Assembly: GCA_903873965.1 (NCBI GenBank)
Contig: CAIQQO010000076.1
Span: 18,270-82,269 of the forward strand
Direction of reading: 5' to 3'
Length of the DNA stretch: 64,000 nt
From: an uncultured bacterium
GTDB taxonomy: Bacteria; Chloroflexota; Anaerolineae; J036; Brachytrichaceae
The notes under the pieces: generated by a model
The model's input: only the letters and a program-made list of their open reading frames with translations
Told to the model about the DNA's origin: nothing
The model's database searches: none
In this document: in pieces, positions 38,386 to 49,041 of the stretch
Layout of the letters: every line of letters starts with the position of its first letter
Numbering within the stretch: the first letter of the stretch is position 1
Translations under genes and position numbers: made by a program

Positions 38386-39342
38386 ATGCCAAGAATTCTC
38401 TTTATGGGCACGCCCCAATTCGCCGTGCCTTCACTCGCTGCGTTATCGCAGCACTTCGACGTCGTCGCCGTTGTCACGCAGCCCGACGCGCCTGCCGGTC
38501 GCGGACGCACGTTAACGCCGTCGCCAGTCAAGCAATTCGCGCTGGCGCACTTGCCCGGCATACCGGTGCTGCAACCTGAAACGCTCAAGCCGCCCGAAGC
38601 CGTAGCCCAGTTGCGCGAGCTCGCTCCAGATGCGATTGTGGTGGCAGCCTTCGGCCAGATTCTTCGCCGCAACGTGCTTGATCTACCGCCTCACAAGTGC
38701 ATCAATGTACATGCGTCCATCCTGCCGCGCTGGCGTGGGGCGTCCCCCATCAGCGCTGCCATCGCCGCCGGCGATCTAGTCACTGGCGTCACGATCATGC
38801 TGATGGAAGCCGGATTAGACACCGGACCCATTCTGACGCAACGCCACGCACCAATTCTGCCCGATGACACCACCGGCACGCTTGCTGACAAGCTGGCGCA
38901 GGTGGGGGCAGACCTCCTCGTCGAGACACTACCGCGCTGGTTTGATGGCGAGATTGCGCCACAGGTGCAGAATAATGCACTCTCGACTCAATGTGAGCGG
39001 CTGCTCAAGGAAGATGGTGTTATCCGCTGGACGCGTAGCGCCATCGAGATCGAACGCCAGGTGCGCGCGGTCACTCCCTGGCCGGGCGCAACCACCGTGT
39101 GGCAGGGACGGCAACTACAGATCAAACGCGCCCGAGCGCGCGTCGCCGCCGGTACTGGGCAGTCCGGCATTGAGACGGGCGTTGTCATCGAAGAAGACCG
39201 CGCCGTGTGCGTACAATGTGGCGAAGGTACGCTGGAACTGATCGAAGTGCAACTCGAAGGTAAGCGCAGTGTGACTAGCGCCGAGTTCACCCGCGGTCAG
39301 CGACAGTTCATAGGATCGAAGCTTGACGCAAATCCAAAGTAA
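38386..39342 (+). CDS. fmt: Methionyl-tRNA formyltransferase
   Basis: RILFMGTPQFAVPSLAAL, QPDAPAGRGRTLTPSPVKQFAL, NVHASILPRWRGASPI. Confidence 0.95.
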   Translation: MPRILFMGTPQFAVPSLAALSQHFDVVAVVTQPDAPAGRGRTLTPSPVKQFALAHLPGIPVLQPETLKPPEAVAQLRELAPDAIVVAAFGQILRRNVLDLPPHKCINVHASILPRWRGASPISAAIAAGDLVTGVTIMLMEAGLDTGPILTQRHAPILPDDTTGTLADKLAQVGADLLVETLPRWFDGEIAPQVQNNALSTQCERLLKEDGVIRWTRSAIEIERQVRAVTPWPGATTVWQGRQLQIKRARARVAAGTGQSGIETGVVIEEDRAVCVQCGEGTLELIEVQLEGKRSVTSAEFTRGQRQFIGSKLDANPK

Positions 39343-39357
39343 AACTATTCTTGCACC

Positions 39358-41820
39358 ATGAAAAGTACAGATGCAACGGCATCATCGGAGCCACATATTT
39401 TGCGTGAAACGCGCAACACTCTTTTTTCGAACAACCCGCCCACAACCAGTAAGCCCGTTGTCAGCTCCTTGCCCGGCGACACGGAAATTGTCAGCGCCGA
39501 AGAGCTTGCCATCCTGGAAGATATCCAGGAACGGTTACTTTGGTTGTCCACATTGATGATCCATCACGCCAACCATGTTCGTCCCAATTCAGATGGGTCG
39601 AAAATCGGCGGACACCAGGCCTCATCAGCCTCCGTCGTCACCATCATGACGGCGTTGTATTTCCACTTCATGAAAACCGGCGACCGCATTGCGGTTAAGC
39701 CGCATGCGTCACCGGTTTTCCACGCCGCCATGTACCTGATGGGATTGCTGCCTCAGAAGTACCTGACCACACTGCGTGAGTTCGGCGGGTTACAGGCGTA
39801 CCCCAGCCGTACCAAAGATATCGACTACGTCGATTTTTCCACGGGATCTGTGGGATTGGGCGCTGTGGCGCCTACCTTTGCAGCGTTGACGCAGCAATAT
39901 ACCAAAGCACACTTCGGCGACACGACAGCCAGTCGTTTCATTGCACTAAGCGGTGATGCCGAACTGGACGAAGGCAATGTGTGGGAGGCGATCATTGAAG
40001 AGTCCTTGCAGGGACTCAATAACACGATCTGGATCATCGACCTGAACCGGCAGAGCCTCGATCGCGTGGTGCCGGGCGTGCGCGCCTCACGGCTGAAGGC
40101 CATCTTCGCCGACAGCGGTTGGCAGGTGCTCGAAGCCAAATATGGCGCCAAGCTACAGACTGCTTTTGCACGCGAAGGCGGCGTCGCATTGCGCCAGTGC
40201 ATCGATGATATGAGCAACGAGGAGTATCAGAGCCTGATCCGCGAACCAGGCGATGTTATCCGGCGAAAACTGGCTGAGCATGAAAATGGCGATCTCCTCA
40301 CCCGTAATGTAGCCGATGTTTCCGACGACGACTTGCCAGGCTTGATCGCCAACCTCGGCGGTACGGACTTGACCGAAGTCATCCGCGTGTTGGGCACAGC
40401 CGAAGCCGAAACGACCCGACCCACCGTCATCTTCGCCTATACCATCAAAGGCTGGCGCCTGCCGATCGCGGGCGATCCGCTCAACCATTCCGCATTGCTC
40501 AGCCCCGACCGGCTTGACGCTTTCCGTACCCTGCTGGGCATCGACGAGCAAAAACAATGGGATGCTTTTGCACCCGGAAGCCCCACCGACAACTGGTGTA
40601 AGCAGTCGCGTGAGCGGCTGGGACTGCTGAGCAAGCAACCCACCCATGCCGTACCCGTAACGTCAGCCGACTTCCCGCAGGAACTGAATGCCACCAATGT
40701 GGCAAGCGCTTCGACGCAAGAGGCCTTTGGGCGCGCGTTGTTGCGACTTGCGGACATCCCCAAAATCGGTGAGCGCATTGTGACGTCATCGCCCGACGTG
40801 TCCGTGTCCACAAACTTGGCTGGGTGGATCAATAAGGTTGGCTCTTTTTCGCGCCAGCCCGTCACCGATTATGAGGCAGGGCGCACCCGGGCATTGAACT
40901 GGCAGGCCGCATTACTTGGCCGCCACATCGAATTAGGCATCTCGGAGATGAACCTGTTCATGCTGCTTGGGCAACTGGGACTGTCGTACGAACTGAACGG
41001 TCAGTTGCTGTTCCCGATCGGCACGGTGTATGACCCATTTGTATGCCGTGGCCTCGATGCACTCATTTACGGCTTGTATAGCGCCTCCAAGTTTATCTTC
41101 GCCGGCACGCCCAGCGGCACATCGCTGTCGCCGGAAGGCGGCGCGCACCAGTCGGCGGTGACGGCTTCCCTCGGCGTCGAGTTGCCTAACCTCGATTTCT
41201 ACGAACCCTGTTTCGCGCTTGAAACCGAATGGGCGTTGCTCGAAGGCCTGCGCCAGTGTTGCGACCGCGTCAATGGCCGCAGCACCTACCTGCGCCTTTC
41301 GACAAAAGCTGTGAACCAGGCCCTGATGAAACCGGCGCTAGACCGACTTGGCAAGATTGAACTGGCGCGTCAGGCACTCGCAGGCGGGTACGTAATCCAC
41401 GAGGCAGGTATTCAGGCGCCACTGGTTCACCTGGTGACGTGTGGCGCGATGGTACCTGAGGTGCTGGCCGCTGCTGACTATCTGGAAAACGAGGGCGTCG
41501 GCGTCAATGTGTTGCACATGGTCAACCCACGGCGCGCTTATGAAGACTGGCAGACGCATCGCCGTAACGACGCTGACGACTGCGCCCATCACCTGGCCAC
41601 GCTGATCCCACCGGCGCAACGCAGCGCGCCCATTGTCACCGTGCTTGATGGCGCCTCGCACTCGCTGGCATGGGTCGGCAGCGTGTTTGGCCAGATCACG
41701 ACATCGCTTGGCGTCGACAAGTTCGGCTTGTCAGGTGGTCGCAGTGACGTATATCGCTATATGCATATCGATGTAGACAGCATCATTGCGGCGGGATTTG
41801 CAGCGGTAGACGGGGAATAG
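39358..41820 (+). CDS. Transketolase-like / homodimeric AceE-type pyruvate dehydrogenase E1
   Basis: NSDGSKIGGHQASSASVVTIMTALYFHFMKTGDRIAVKPHASPVFHA, ALSGDAELDEGNVWEAIIEE, LNRQSLDRVVPG. Confidence 0.85.
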   Translation: MKSTDATASSEPHILRETRNTLFSNNPPTTSKPVVSSLPGDTEIVSAEELAILEDIQERLLWLSTLMIHHANHVRPNSDGSKIGGHQASSASVVTIMTALYFHFMKTGDRIAVKPHASPVFHAAMYLMGLLPQKYLTTLREFGGLQAYPSRTKDIDYVDFSTGSVGLGAVAPTFAALTQQYTKAHFGDTTASRFIALSGDAELDEGNVWEAIIEESLQGLNNTIWIIDLNRQSLDRVVPGVRASRLKAIFADSGWQVLEAKYGAKLQTAFAREGGVALRQCIDDMSNEEYQSLIREPGDVIRRKLAEHENGDLLTRNVADVSDDDLPGLIANLGGTDLTEVIRVLGTAEAETTRPTVIFAYTIKGWRLPIAGDPLNHSALLSPDRLDAFRTLLGIDEQKQWDAFAPGSPTDNWCKQSRERLGLLSKQPTHAVPVTSADFPQELNATNVASASTQEAFGRALLRLADIPKIGERIVTSSPDVSVSTNLAGWINKVGSFSRQPVTDYEAGRTRALNWQAALLGRHIELGISEMNLFMLLGQLGLSYELNGQLLFPIGTVYDPFVCRGLDALIYGLYSASKFIFAGTPSGTSLSPEGGAHQSAVTASLGVELPNLDFYEPCFALETEWALLEGLRQCCDRVNGRSTYLRLSTKAVNQALMKPALDRLGKIELARQALAGGYVIHEAGIQAPLVHLVTCGAMVPEVLAAADYLENEGVGVNVLHMVNPRRAYEDWQTHRRNDADDCAHHLATLIPPAQRSAPIVTVLDGASHSLAWVGSVFGQITTSLGVDKFGLSGGRSDVYRYMHIDVDSIIAAGFAAVDGE

Positions 41821-41995
41821 AGGACAGAAGCCCTCAATACAAAAAAAGCGCATTACTGAGTTATACCGATAAGATCAGAGGTCAAACAGAGAAAGCACTC
41901 CTGGGATTGAGCAGACACCAGGAACGTCTTTCTCTGTTTCTCTCTGTTTTTGCCTTGACCTGTTCAGATCAACTGTGTTCTAATGGTTGGTCTAT

Positions 41996-43870
41996 ATGGA
42001 GAGCTACAGGCCTGAAAATCCGCTGATTGTCCAAAGCGATAAGACCGTGCTGCTGGAGGTTGATAACCCCCAGTACACCGATGCGCGTGATGTGCTAGCA
42101 CGTTTCGCCGAACTGGAGAAAAGTCCCGAGTACGTTCACACGTACCGCGTCACGGCACTCTCGTTATGGAACGCCGCGGCGGCTGGCCTGACGGCGCAGG
42201 CCATCCTCAACGATCTGGATCGCTTTTCCAAATACCCGCTGCCCGACAACATCCGGGTCGATATTGCTGATTCGATCAGTCGTTTCGGGCGCATCAAAAT
42301 CATCATCGACAACGGCCGGATGCTACTCATCTCCGACGACTATACCTTGATGGAGGAGATATCGCGCCACAAGCTATTTGCACCACTGGTGAAGGCGCGC
42401 ATCGGGCAGACAACTTTCGAGATCGATCCGGCGCAACGTGGTCATGTTAAACGCGTGCTGGTACAGATCGGCTTTCCAGCAGAAGACCTGGCTGGCTACG
42501 TCGACGGCGCGGCCATGCCCTTCGAACTGCGAAGCATCGGTGTAATCAGCGGCGACCCCTTCAACGTGCGGGCCTACCAGGAAGAAGCCGCCGATGTGTA
42601 TTGGGCTGGCGGGAGTGCGGCTGGCGGCAGCGGCGTCATCGTGCTGCCGTGTGGAGCGGGCAAGACAATTGTGGGCATGGCGGCCATGCAACGTACCCAG
42701 TGCGCCACACTCATCCTATGCCCAAACACCGTCGCCGTGCGCCAGTGGATCCGCGAATTGCTCGATAAAACCACGCTGACTGAAGATCAGATCGGCGAAT
42801 ATACCGGCCTGAAGAAGGAAGTGCGCCCGGTGACGGTAACCACCTATCAGGTACTCACCTACCGTCCGCGCAAAGCCAAGGTGACCGGTCCATCTGAACC
42901 GTTTATCGGTGATGCAAGTATGCCCTCGCCGGCGCGCTTGCCGGCGCCAGAGGATGATGAGGTACACACCCACAGCCGCAATGCGCCGGTGGTGGTATCG
43001 GAATACCCCCACATGCAGTTGTTTACAACTCTCGACTGGGGATTGATCATCTACGACGAAGTACATCTGCTCCCCGCGCCGGTATTCCGCATCACGGCAG
43101 AAATCCAAGCGCGCCGACGCCTGGGACTGACAGCCACCCTGGTGCGCGAAGATGGGCGCGAAGGCGAAGTGTTCTCGCTGGTCGGACCGAAGAAATATGA
43201 CGTGCCGTGGAAGGACCTGGAGCGCCAGGGTTGGATCGCCACCGCCGAATGCCACGAGATCCGCGTCACACTTGATGAAGACGACCGCATGGAATATGCT
43301 GTCACAGACCAGGACACCAAATACCGTTTCGCCGCGACGAACCGGAAGAAAGAGTCGATCATTTCGATGTTGGCGCAAAAACATCGCGAAGATTCCGTCC
43401 TGATCATCGGCCAGTTCCTGAGCCAGCTGGGGCACATCGGCGAACGCATTGGGGCGCCCGTCATCACCGGTGAAATGCCGGTGCGCATGCGCGAGAAACT
43501 ATACGGCCAGTTTCGCGATGGCGAGATCAACACACTCGTGCTGTCTAAGGTGGGCAACTTCTCGATCGACCTGCCCGACGCAAATGTATTGATCCAGGTG
43601 AGTGGCATGTTCGGATCGCGCCAGGAGGAAGCGCAACGCCTGGGACGCGTGCTGCGGCCCAAACAACATGGATTGCTGGCGCATTTCTATACTATCGTCA
43701 CGCGCGATACGCTGGATCAAGAGTTTGCTGCGCGGCGCCAGCTATTTCTGACCGAACAAGGCTATCACTACGATATTTTCTATGAAGATGAAGTGCCCGC
43801 GTTCCAACCCGCGGTGATTGCGACGAATGCAGCACCAGTGCGCCGCAGCACGCATGGATTTCTGTCTTAA
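41996..43870 (+). CDS. XPB/ERCC3-type DNA helicase
   Basis: GVIVLPCGAGKTIVGMAAM, LIIYDEVHLLPAPVFRITAEIQARRRLGLTATLVREDGREGEVFSLVGPKKYDVPWKDLE (RED motif typical of XPB), QEEAQRLGRVLRPK. Confidence 0.93.
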   Translation: MESYRPENPLIVQSDKTVLLEVDNPQYTDARDVLARFAELEKSPEYVHTYRVTALSLWNAAAAGLTAQAILNDLDRFSKYPLPDNIRVDIADSISRFGRIKIIIDNGRMLLISDDYTLMEEISRHKLFAPLVKARIGQTTFEIDPAQRGHVKRVLVQIGFPAEDLAGYVDGAAMPFELRSIGVISGDPFNVRAYQEEAADVYWAGGSAAGGSGVIVLPCGAGKTIVGMAAMQRTQCATLILCPNTVAVRQWIRELLDKTTLTEDQIGEYTGLKKEVRPVTVTTYQVLTYRPRKAKVTGPSEPFIGDASMPSPARLPAPEDDEVHTHSRNAPVVVSEYPHMQLFTTLDWGLIIYDEVHLLPAPVFRITAEIQARRRLGLTATLVREDGREGEVFSLVGPKKYDVPWKDLERQGWIATAECHEIRVTLDEDDRMEYAVTDQDTKYRFAATNRKKESIISMLAQKHREDSVLIIGQFLSQLGHIGERIGAPVITGEMPVRMREKLYGQFRDGEINTLVLSKVGNFSIDLPDANVLIQVSGMFGSRQEEAQRLGRVLRPKQHGLLAHFYTIVTRDTLDQEFAARRQLFLTEQGYHYDIFYEDEVPAFQPAVIATNAAPVRRSTHGFLS

Positions 43871-43875
43871 AACAC

Positions 43876-46542
43876 ATGGCACGTAAACCGATAAACGACA
43901 ACCACACCTTGGGGCAAATACTGGATCCCGTCATCCGTGCGCAAATAGAAGAGGAGATGCTCGAAAAGGTCGAGCGGGTTCTGCCTCCAGATTTCGATAT
44001 GCAGCATCTGAATCGCATCCTATTGGATTACGGTCAGAGCATCTGGTTTCTGGAGCAATCGGATGTGGATGGTATGTCCAAACCAAAGGTGCTGGAAAAA
44101 GCTCGCGCGATACTGAGTATCAGGGGTCTGATTCAGCCCGGATTTGACGGCGATAGCGTGACCGGCATCGTGATTGATGGCGCTCATCCTTATCATCCGG
44201 AATTCTCATATCGCTTTGATAACGCCGTGTGCGATTGTCGTGAGCCGACAGCGCAGTTGTGCAGCCACCTGGTTGCTTTGTTAACCATGTGGATGCAGCA
44301 CAGAAGCCTCTTCCTGCCGCTTGATCTGCCGTCAGAACAACAGGAAGAAATCATGGCCACCGAATTCGGTGAAATGGGTATCGCAATCACTGGTGAAAGC
44401 AGCTACCCGAAGATTGTCGCCAAGCTGCTGAGTGCGCCTGCTCATGCGAAGACTACGCCACAAGCCGTGCCGCAACTCGCAAGTCCACTAGCAACGGCAA
44501 CAACACTAAGCAGTACGGGCAATGCGAAATGGCCAACGGCAAGTGATCATCGCGTAGCGCCGCCGCCGCTGAAAGAGACCATCGAGGCCGAATTCAACAC
44601 AACGCAGTTGCGCGAACTGGCAAAGAACCTCGGCGTCAAATTAAAAGGCACGTCCAAGTCAGCCTTTGTCGAACAGATCGTGCTTGAGTTGCAATCGCGC
44701 ACCAGGCGCATGCGGCAGACGCCTGAACTGCTGCTCGAAGGCTTGGCTGACGATCAGGCCAACCTGGTACGGCAGGCGATGACGGCGCGCGATTACTTTC
44801 TGCCGTTGCCGCGCAACCTGACCAATGCCTTGTGGCTGCAACTGACCAATCGCGACACAGCCAAACGATCGGTGGATGCGCTTGATGTGTTGCGTCGAAA
44901 AGCGATTCTGTTCCCTACCCGCAATTACATGGGCTCCCGCGATGTGTACTATCAGTGGCTGCCATTGGAGGCATGCGGAGGCAGTGTACCCTTGATGAGC
45001 TGGTCAGCAAAAACACTGCTGGCCAAGAACGCTGCCGCGCGTCCGACGCCGGAAGGGCAGATTAACTTTCTTGATGCTTTGGAGAAACTGATTGGCGCGT
45101 TGATGTCGAGCGGTGCCGAAATACGAGCATCGCTGCCGAGGCATAAAAAAGCAGACGCCATGCCATGGCTGCAAAACTGGGAACATGATGCGAGTGAAGC
45201 TGAACTGCTGCTTAATTCACGCCCGGGATGGGTGCCGAACCCATCGAGCGGGATCAGCGTGCCTATGCATTCACCCTTGACACAGAAAGCGCATGTTCTA
45301 CTAGAAGGCCTGACGGGTTTGAGCGGGGCACAATGCGATTTTCTATTTGGCATAGCGGCAGCATTGCAACTGGTTGAGGCGCCGGATCAATACGCGAAGA
45401 ATGGCAGCAGCGCCAAGCACCTGCGAACGGCATGGAAGGTAGGCGCACGCGCGAGCGCTATCGAGGAATGGTTTGCTCTCAGCGATGAGGATAAGCTGAT
45501 GCGCACGTGGGCAGCCTGGCGCCAATTGGTTCCGTTTGGATTCGAGGCTACGCGCGCAGCCCGGCGCGCGCCAGGCGAAGGTTCAGTGGTCGAGACCTCG
45601 CGTTTTCAAGTGATGCGCACCATCGGCACCCCAGGCTTTCAACCAGCAGATCTGGCCAGTGAGTGGGCCGCCATGCGCCGCTACATAACCCGAGTATTGA
45701 CGGGGTTGCCAAGAAACGGGTGGATCAGTTGGCCTGAATTGCGCAAGCAATTGTTCGAGTTCTACCCCGGCTGCCAATGGAGCATGTTTGGCGTGGAGCA
45801 GTGGTGGCTGAATGCGCCTGGTAAACCAACCCGGCTGGACCTCAATCATTACGATGACTGGCAGAAAACCGTCGGCGCCGTGATTGAAATCATCATTGCA
45901 GAATCACTGTGCTGGTTTGGGGTAGTGGAAATCAATAGCGGTAAAAACGGACTGGAAGCATTTCGTGTCACCGAATTGCTTGATTGGTTAAACCAGGCGC
46001 AAGTAATTTCAGCCGACAGTGACCCTGCCGAACCGCCTGTGTATCCACGACTGCCGGCCCAGGCGCAACCGCGCCCGCGCAAGATTGAACCAGTTAAATG
46101 GTTGAGTGACAGTCGATGGCACTTGCCCCCTGCGCCGAATCGCTCGGAGTTTATCAACTTCGCGCGATTAATCGCCGACCCGGTAGATGTTCCATTTACC
46201 TATGCACTGACAGCAACCAGCATCGAACGCGCCATTTCTGCCGGCATCACTATTGACGAAGTGACAAGGCAGTTTGACCGGATGGGCGCGCCATTGCCCG
46301 CTGACGCCCGCGCAATGTATGAATCCATCGCTGAACGTTTCGGGCGTGTGCGGCTTTATGAATCGCTCACGGTGCTACAACTGGCTGATGATTACGCGCT
46401 GCGCGAACTGATGTCGGCCACATCGCTGGGGCAGCATGTGATCTATCAGATATCCTCTCGCGCCGTTGTGATCAAGGCTGAAGCTATAAATGGACTCGTC
46501 GACGAGTTGATTGCCAAGGGATACACACCGGGGGTTCAATGA
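43876..46542 (+). CDS. XPB-associated large protein with SWIM zinc finger and SAP-like segment
   Basis: SWIM-type CDCREPTAQLCSH; SAP-like FNTTQLRELAKNLGVKLKGTSKSAFVEQIVLEL; starts 5 nt after the XPB stop. Confidence 0.7.
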   Translation: MARKPINDNHTLGQILDPVIRAQIEEEMLEKVERVLPPDFDMQHLNRILLDYGQSIWFLEQSDVDGMSKPKVLEKARAILSIRGLIQPGFDGDSVTGIVIDGAHPYHPEFSYRFDNAVCDCREPTAQLCSHLVALLTMWMQHRSLFLPLDLPSEQQEEIMATEFGEMGIAITGESSYPKIVAKLLSAPAHAKTTPQAVPQLASPLATATTLSSTGNAKWPTASDHRVAPPPLKETIEAEFNTTQLRELAKNLGVKLKGTSKSAFVEQIVLELQSRTRRMRQTPELLLEGLADDQANLVRQAMTARDYFLPLPRNLTNALWLQLTNRDTAKRSVDALDVLRRKAILFPTRNYMGSRDVYYQWLPLEACGGSVPLMSWSAKTLLAKNAAARPTPEGQINFLDALEKLIGALMSSGAEIRASLPRHKKADAMPWLQNWEHDASEAELLLNSRPGWVPNPSSGISVPMHSPLTQKAHVLLEGLTGLSGAQCDFLFGIAAALQLVEAPDQYAKNGSSAKHLRTAWKVGARASAIEEWFALSDEDKLMRTWAAWRQLVPFGFEATRAARRAPGEGSVVETSRFQVMRTIGTPGFQPADLASEWAAMRRYITRVLTGLPRNGWISWPELRKQLFEFYPGCQWSMFGVEQWWLNAPGKPTRLDLNHYDDWQKTVGAVIEIIIAESLCWFGVVEINSGKNGLEAFRVTELLDWLNQAQVISADSDPAEPPVYPRLPAQAQPRPRKIEPVKWLSDSRWHLPPAPNRSEFINFARLIADPVDVPFTYALTATSIERAISAGITIDEVTRQFDRMGAPLPADARAMYESIAERFGRVRLYESLTVLQLADDYALRELMSATSLGQHVIYQISSRAVVIKAEAINGLVDELIAKGYTPGVQ

Positions 46543-48917
46543 ACTGGACAGATATTCTCAAACCCTATGCACCCAAGGTCTTATCGGAGATATGCCGCGC
46601 ATTCGGAATGACCGACTATGTCGGCAAAATTATCCCTAGTAACCGGTTGCGCGCCTTAGACCAGTTGCGGCGTCACATGGGCAAAAAAGAATTGGTGCGT
46701 TCGGCGCTAGACAGAATCGGCCCCATCGAACTGGCGATCATCAGGATACTCATAGCCGACGGCGGACATGCAGAAACCGAAAAAGTGCGCCGTACGGTGG
46801 AAATGAAGGCGAAGACGCGGCCGGCTACGCCTGCAGAAATTCCAAACGCATGGTACCAGGGCGTGCCGAGTTTTGAAGACGCCGTATTGCGAACCACATG
46901 TTACGGGCTGGTTTTCACACGCGATAACCATGAGATCGATTTCAGGCCCGGCAAGTTCATGTTCATCCCCGATCCCGTGATGAACCTGATCAATGCAGAT
47001 CCCGACTGGACGAAAGCGCTTGCCATCGCGCCTGCGCCAGAAGCCGAGCGTGCCTCTATTCCTGCGCCGGAGTTAATTAGCACGATTGCTGCCGCAGACT
47101 TTCAGCGCGATTTAAGCCGCTATCTGCGCCATGTGCGTAAACAAAAGGAAGTGCCACTCACCACGGTAGGCTGGATATATAAGGCCAACTTCAAAACATT
47201 CCTGACTGCCATGAATGCATCGGCGGACGCGGCGAATGATGAGGCATCCAATGGGCGACTGTGGTTCATGCGCCGGTTGTTGAGCAAACTGGGCGAGATT
47301 CACCCGAACGAAAACCTGATCACAGCTAATTTATCAGGCACGCTGCTATTGTCTCCTATAGCAGAACGTGTCAAACGCGCCTTTACTGCCTGGAACGAAA
47401 CTGGCGCATGGAATGAACTCAACCGCATTAGCAACGACCATCAGGGGTATGACTATCGGCGCGAAGCACCGCCCGAGCTCACCAAGGCGCGCGCCACAAT
47501 CTTGCGTGCGATCACGCGCATGGCCACATCAGCTTCCCAGACCCGACACAAAGCAGCGCCCGCTACGTCCGGGGAGAAAGAAGAGGGCTGGATCAGTACG
47601 GAACAGTTGATCGATCAAGTGCGCCGGAGCGATTATGAGTTTTTATTTCCGCGCAAGTTTAACTATCGCGAGATGTTTGGTGCCACCGGTTTCTACGGCA
47701 CGCCATATTACAGCACGAACAACCCATATGGCATCTCGTTCCCGTCGGTGAATGACGAGAAGAGTGGATGGGACGCCGTCGAACGACAGGTTATCGTAGC
47801 CATGCTTGCCGGCCCATTGTTCTGGATGGGGCTGGTTAGTCTTGGATACGCCAAGAACCAGACGCCGAGTGAAAACATGGCGCCTGTCGCGTTCCGTTTA
47901 ACTCAGACTGGCGCATGGCTGCTTGGTCTAGCCAATCAACCGGAATTTATCGAGACCGGTGGGCGTGTTCTACTGCAGCCGAACTTCACCATAATCGCCA
48001 TGGAACCCATCAGCGACTCGGTGCTGCTTGCACTGGATGAATTCGCTGAATCACAAGGCGGCGACAGGGCCATCACCTATCACCTGACGCGCCAGTCGGT
48101 GTATCACGCACAGCGGCAGGGTTGGGGCGCACAGCGCATCTGCGCGTTTCTGGAGCAGCATCAGGGTGCGCCGATTCCAGCCAACGTGCAACGTTCGCTG
48201 GATGAATGGCAACTGCAGCATCAGCGTATCACGTTTCACCGCAGCGCGTGTGTGATTCAATATGCCGACGTCAAGGCGCGCGATAGCGCACAGCAGGCGC
48301 TGTTGCAAGCGGGTAAAACCACCCAGTCGCTTGCGCCGATGTTTGATCTGATCGAGCGCAAAGCTGAAGGGAAAGCCACAACGCCAAGTGAGTTGAGCAC
48401 GATGCTGAATGCAGCAGGCTGGATGCCGTTACTCACCCCTGGGAACGACGGCACGGTGCACACGCAGAATTCTCTGCGCATCACTGAAAACGCTGAAGTG
48501 CTGTTCAAAGAGTCGGTTCCCAGCCTGTTTACGTTAAGCCAGTTACAACCCTTTGCCGAGCAGGATGGCGAACGCTCACGCATCAGCGCAAGCAGCGTGC
48601 GCGCAGCCATGACAAAAGGCGTGACACTGGATCATTTGCTCTCAATTCTGATTCACCTGAACGGCGGCCCGCTGCCGGGAAAGGTTGAGATCAACATTCG
48701 CGCATGGGCAGGGTTTTATGGCCACGCATCACTCCAGCAGGTGCATCTGCTCGAGTTATCCAGCCTGGAAGTGCTAAACAATCTGCTTAACGATGAGCAG
48801 GTAGGCGCATTCCTACGCCCAATCGACGCGGCCGCCTACCCGCTTGCTTTTGTCGATCCCAAGCACGCCGAAGTCGTGCGCAATGCTCTTATCGAGCGTG
48901 GTGTGACGTTAAAATAA
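46539..48917 (+). CDS. Helicase-associated (Helicase_C_3 / Ssl2-N-like) large protein
   Basis: ATGA overlap with the previous gene; C-terminal half GGRVLLQPNFTIIAMEPISDSVLLALDEFAE...YHLTRQSVYHAQRQGWGAQRICAFLEQHQGAPIPANVQRSLDEW resembles the domain found beside XPB in actinobacteria (from memory, not searched). Confidence 0.75.
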   Translation: MNWTDILKPYAPKVLSEICRAFGMTDYVGKIIPSNRLRALDQLRRHMGKKELVRSALDRIGPIELAIIRILIADGGHAETEKVRRTVEMKAKTRPATPAEIPNAWYQGVPSFEDAVLRTTCYGLVFTRDNHEIDFRPGKFMFIPDPVMNLINADPDWTKALAIAPAPEAERASIPAPELISTIAAADFQRDLSRYLRHVRKQKEVPLTTVGWIYKANFKTFLTAMNASADAANDEASNGRLWFMRRLLSKLGEIHPNENLITANLSGTLLLSPIAERVKRAFTAWNETGAWNELNRISNDHQGYDYRREAPPELTKARATILRAITRMATSASQTRHKAAPATSGEKEEGWISTEQLIDQVRRSDYEFLFPRKFNYREMFGATGFYGTPYYSTNNPYGISFPSVNDEKSGWDAVERQVIVAMLAGPLFWMGLVSLGYAKNQTPSENMAPVAFRLTQTGAWLLGLANQPEFIETGGRVLLQPNFTIIAMEPISDSVLLALDEFAESQGGDRAITYHLTRQSVYHAQRQGWGAQRICAFLEQHQGAPIPANVQRSLDEWQLQHQRITFHRSACVIQYADVKARDSAQQALLQAGKTTQSLAPMFDLIERKAEGKATTPSELSTMLNAAGWMPLLTPGNDGTVHTQNSLRITENAEVLFKESVPSLFTLSQLQPFAEQDGERSRISASSVRAAMTKGVTLDHLLSILIHLNGGPLPGKVEINIRAWAGFYGHASLQQVHLLELSSLEVLNNLLNDEQVGAFLRPIDAAAYPLAFVDPKHAEVVRNALIERGVTLK

Positions 48918-48950
48918 TAGTCTTGCTTGTGCGGGTATACGTCATTACGC

Positions 48951-49019
48951 CAAAAGCACCCATTCTTTTCACGTTGTGTCATCACCATTGGACACGAGGT
49001 GAAAGAATGGGTGCTTTTG
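48951..49019. terminator. Long bidirectional terminator (about 29-bp arms) between convergent genes
   Basis: CAAAAGCACCCATTCTTTTCACGTTGTGTC / GACACGAGGTGAAAGAATGGGTGCTTTTG. Confidence 0.9.
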
Positions 49020-49041
49020 TCAATCTAACTTGAACCGCGCC

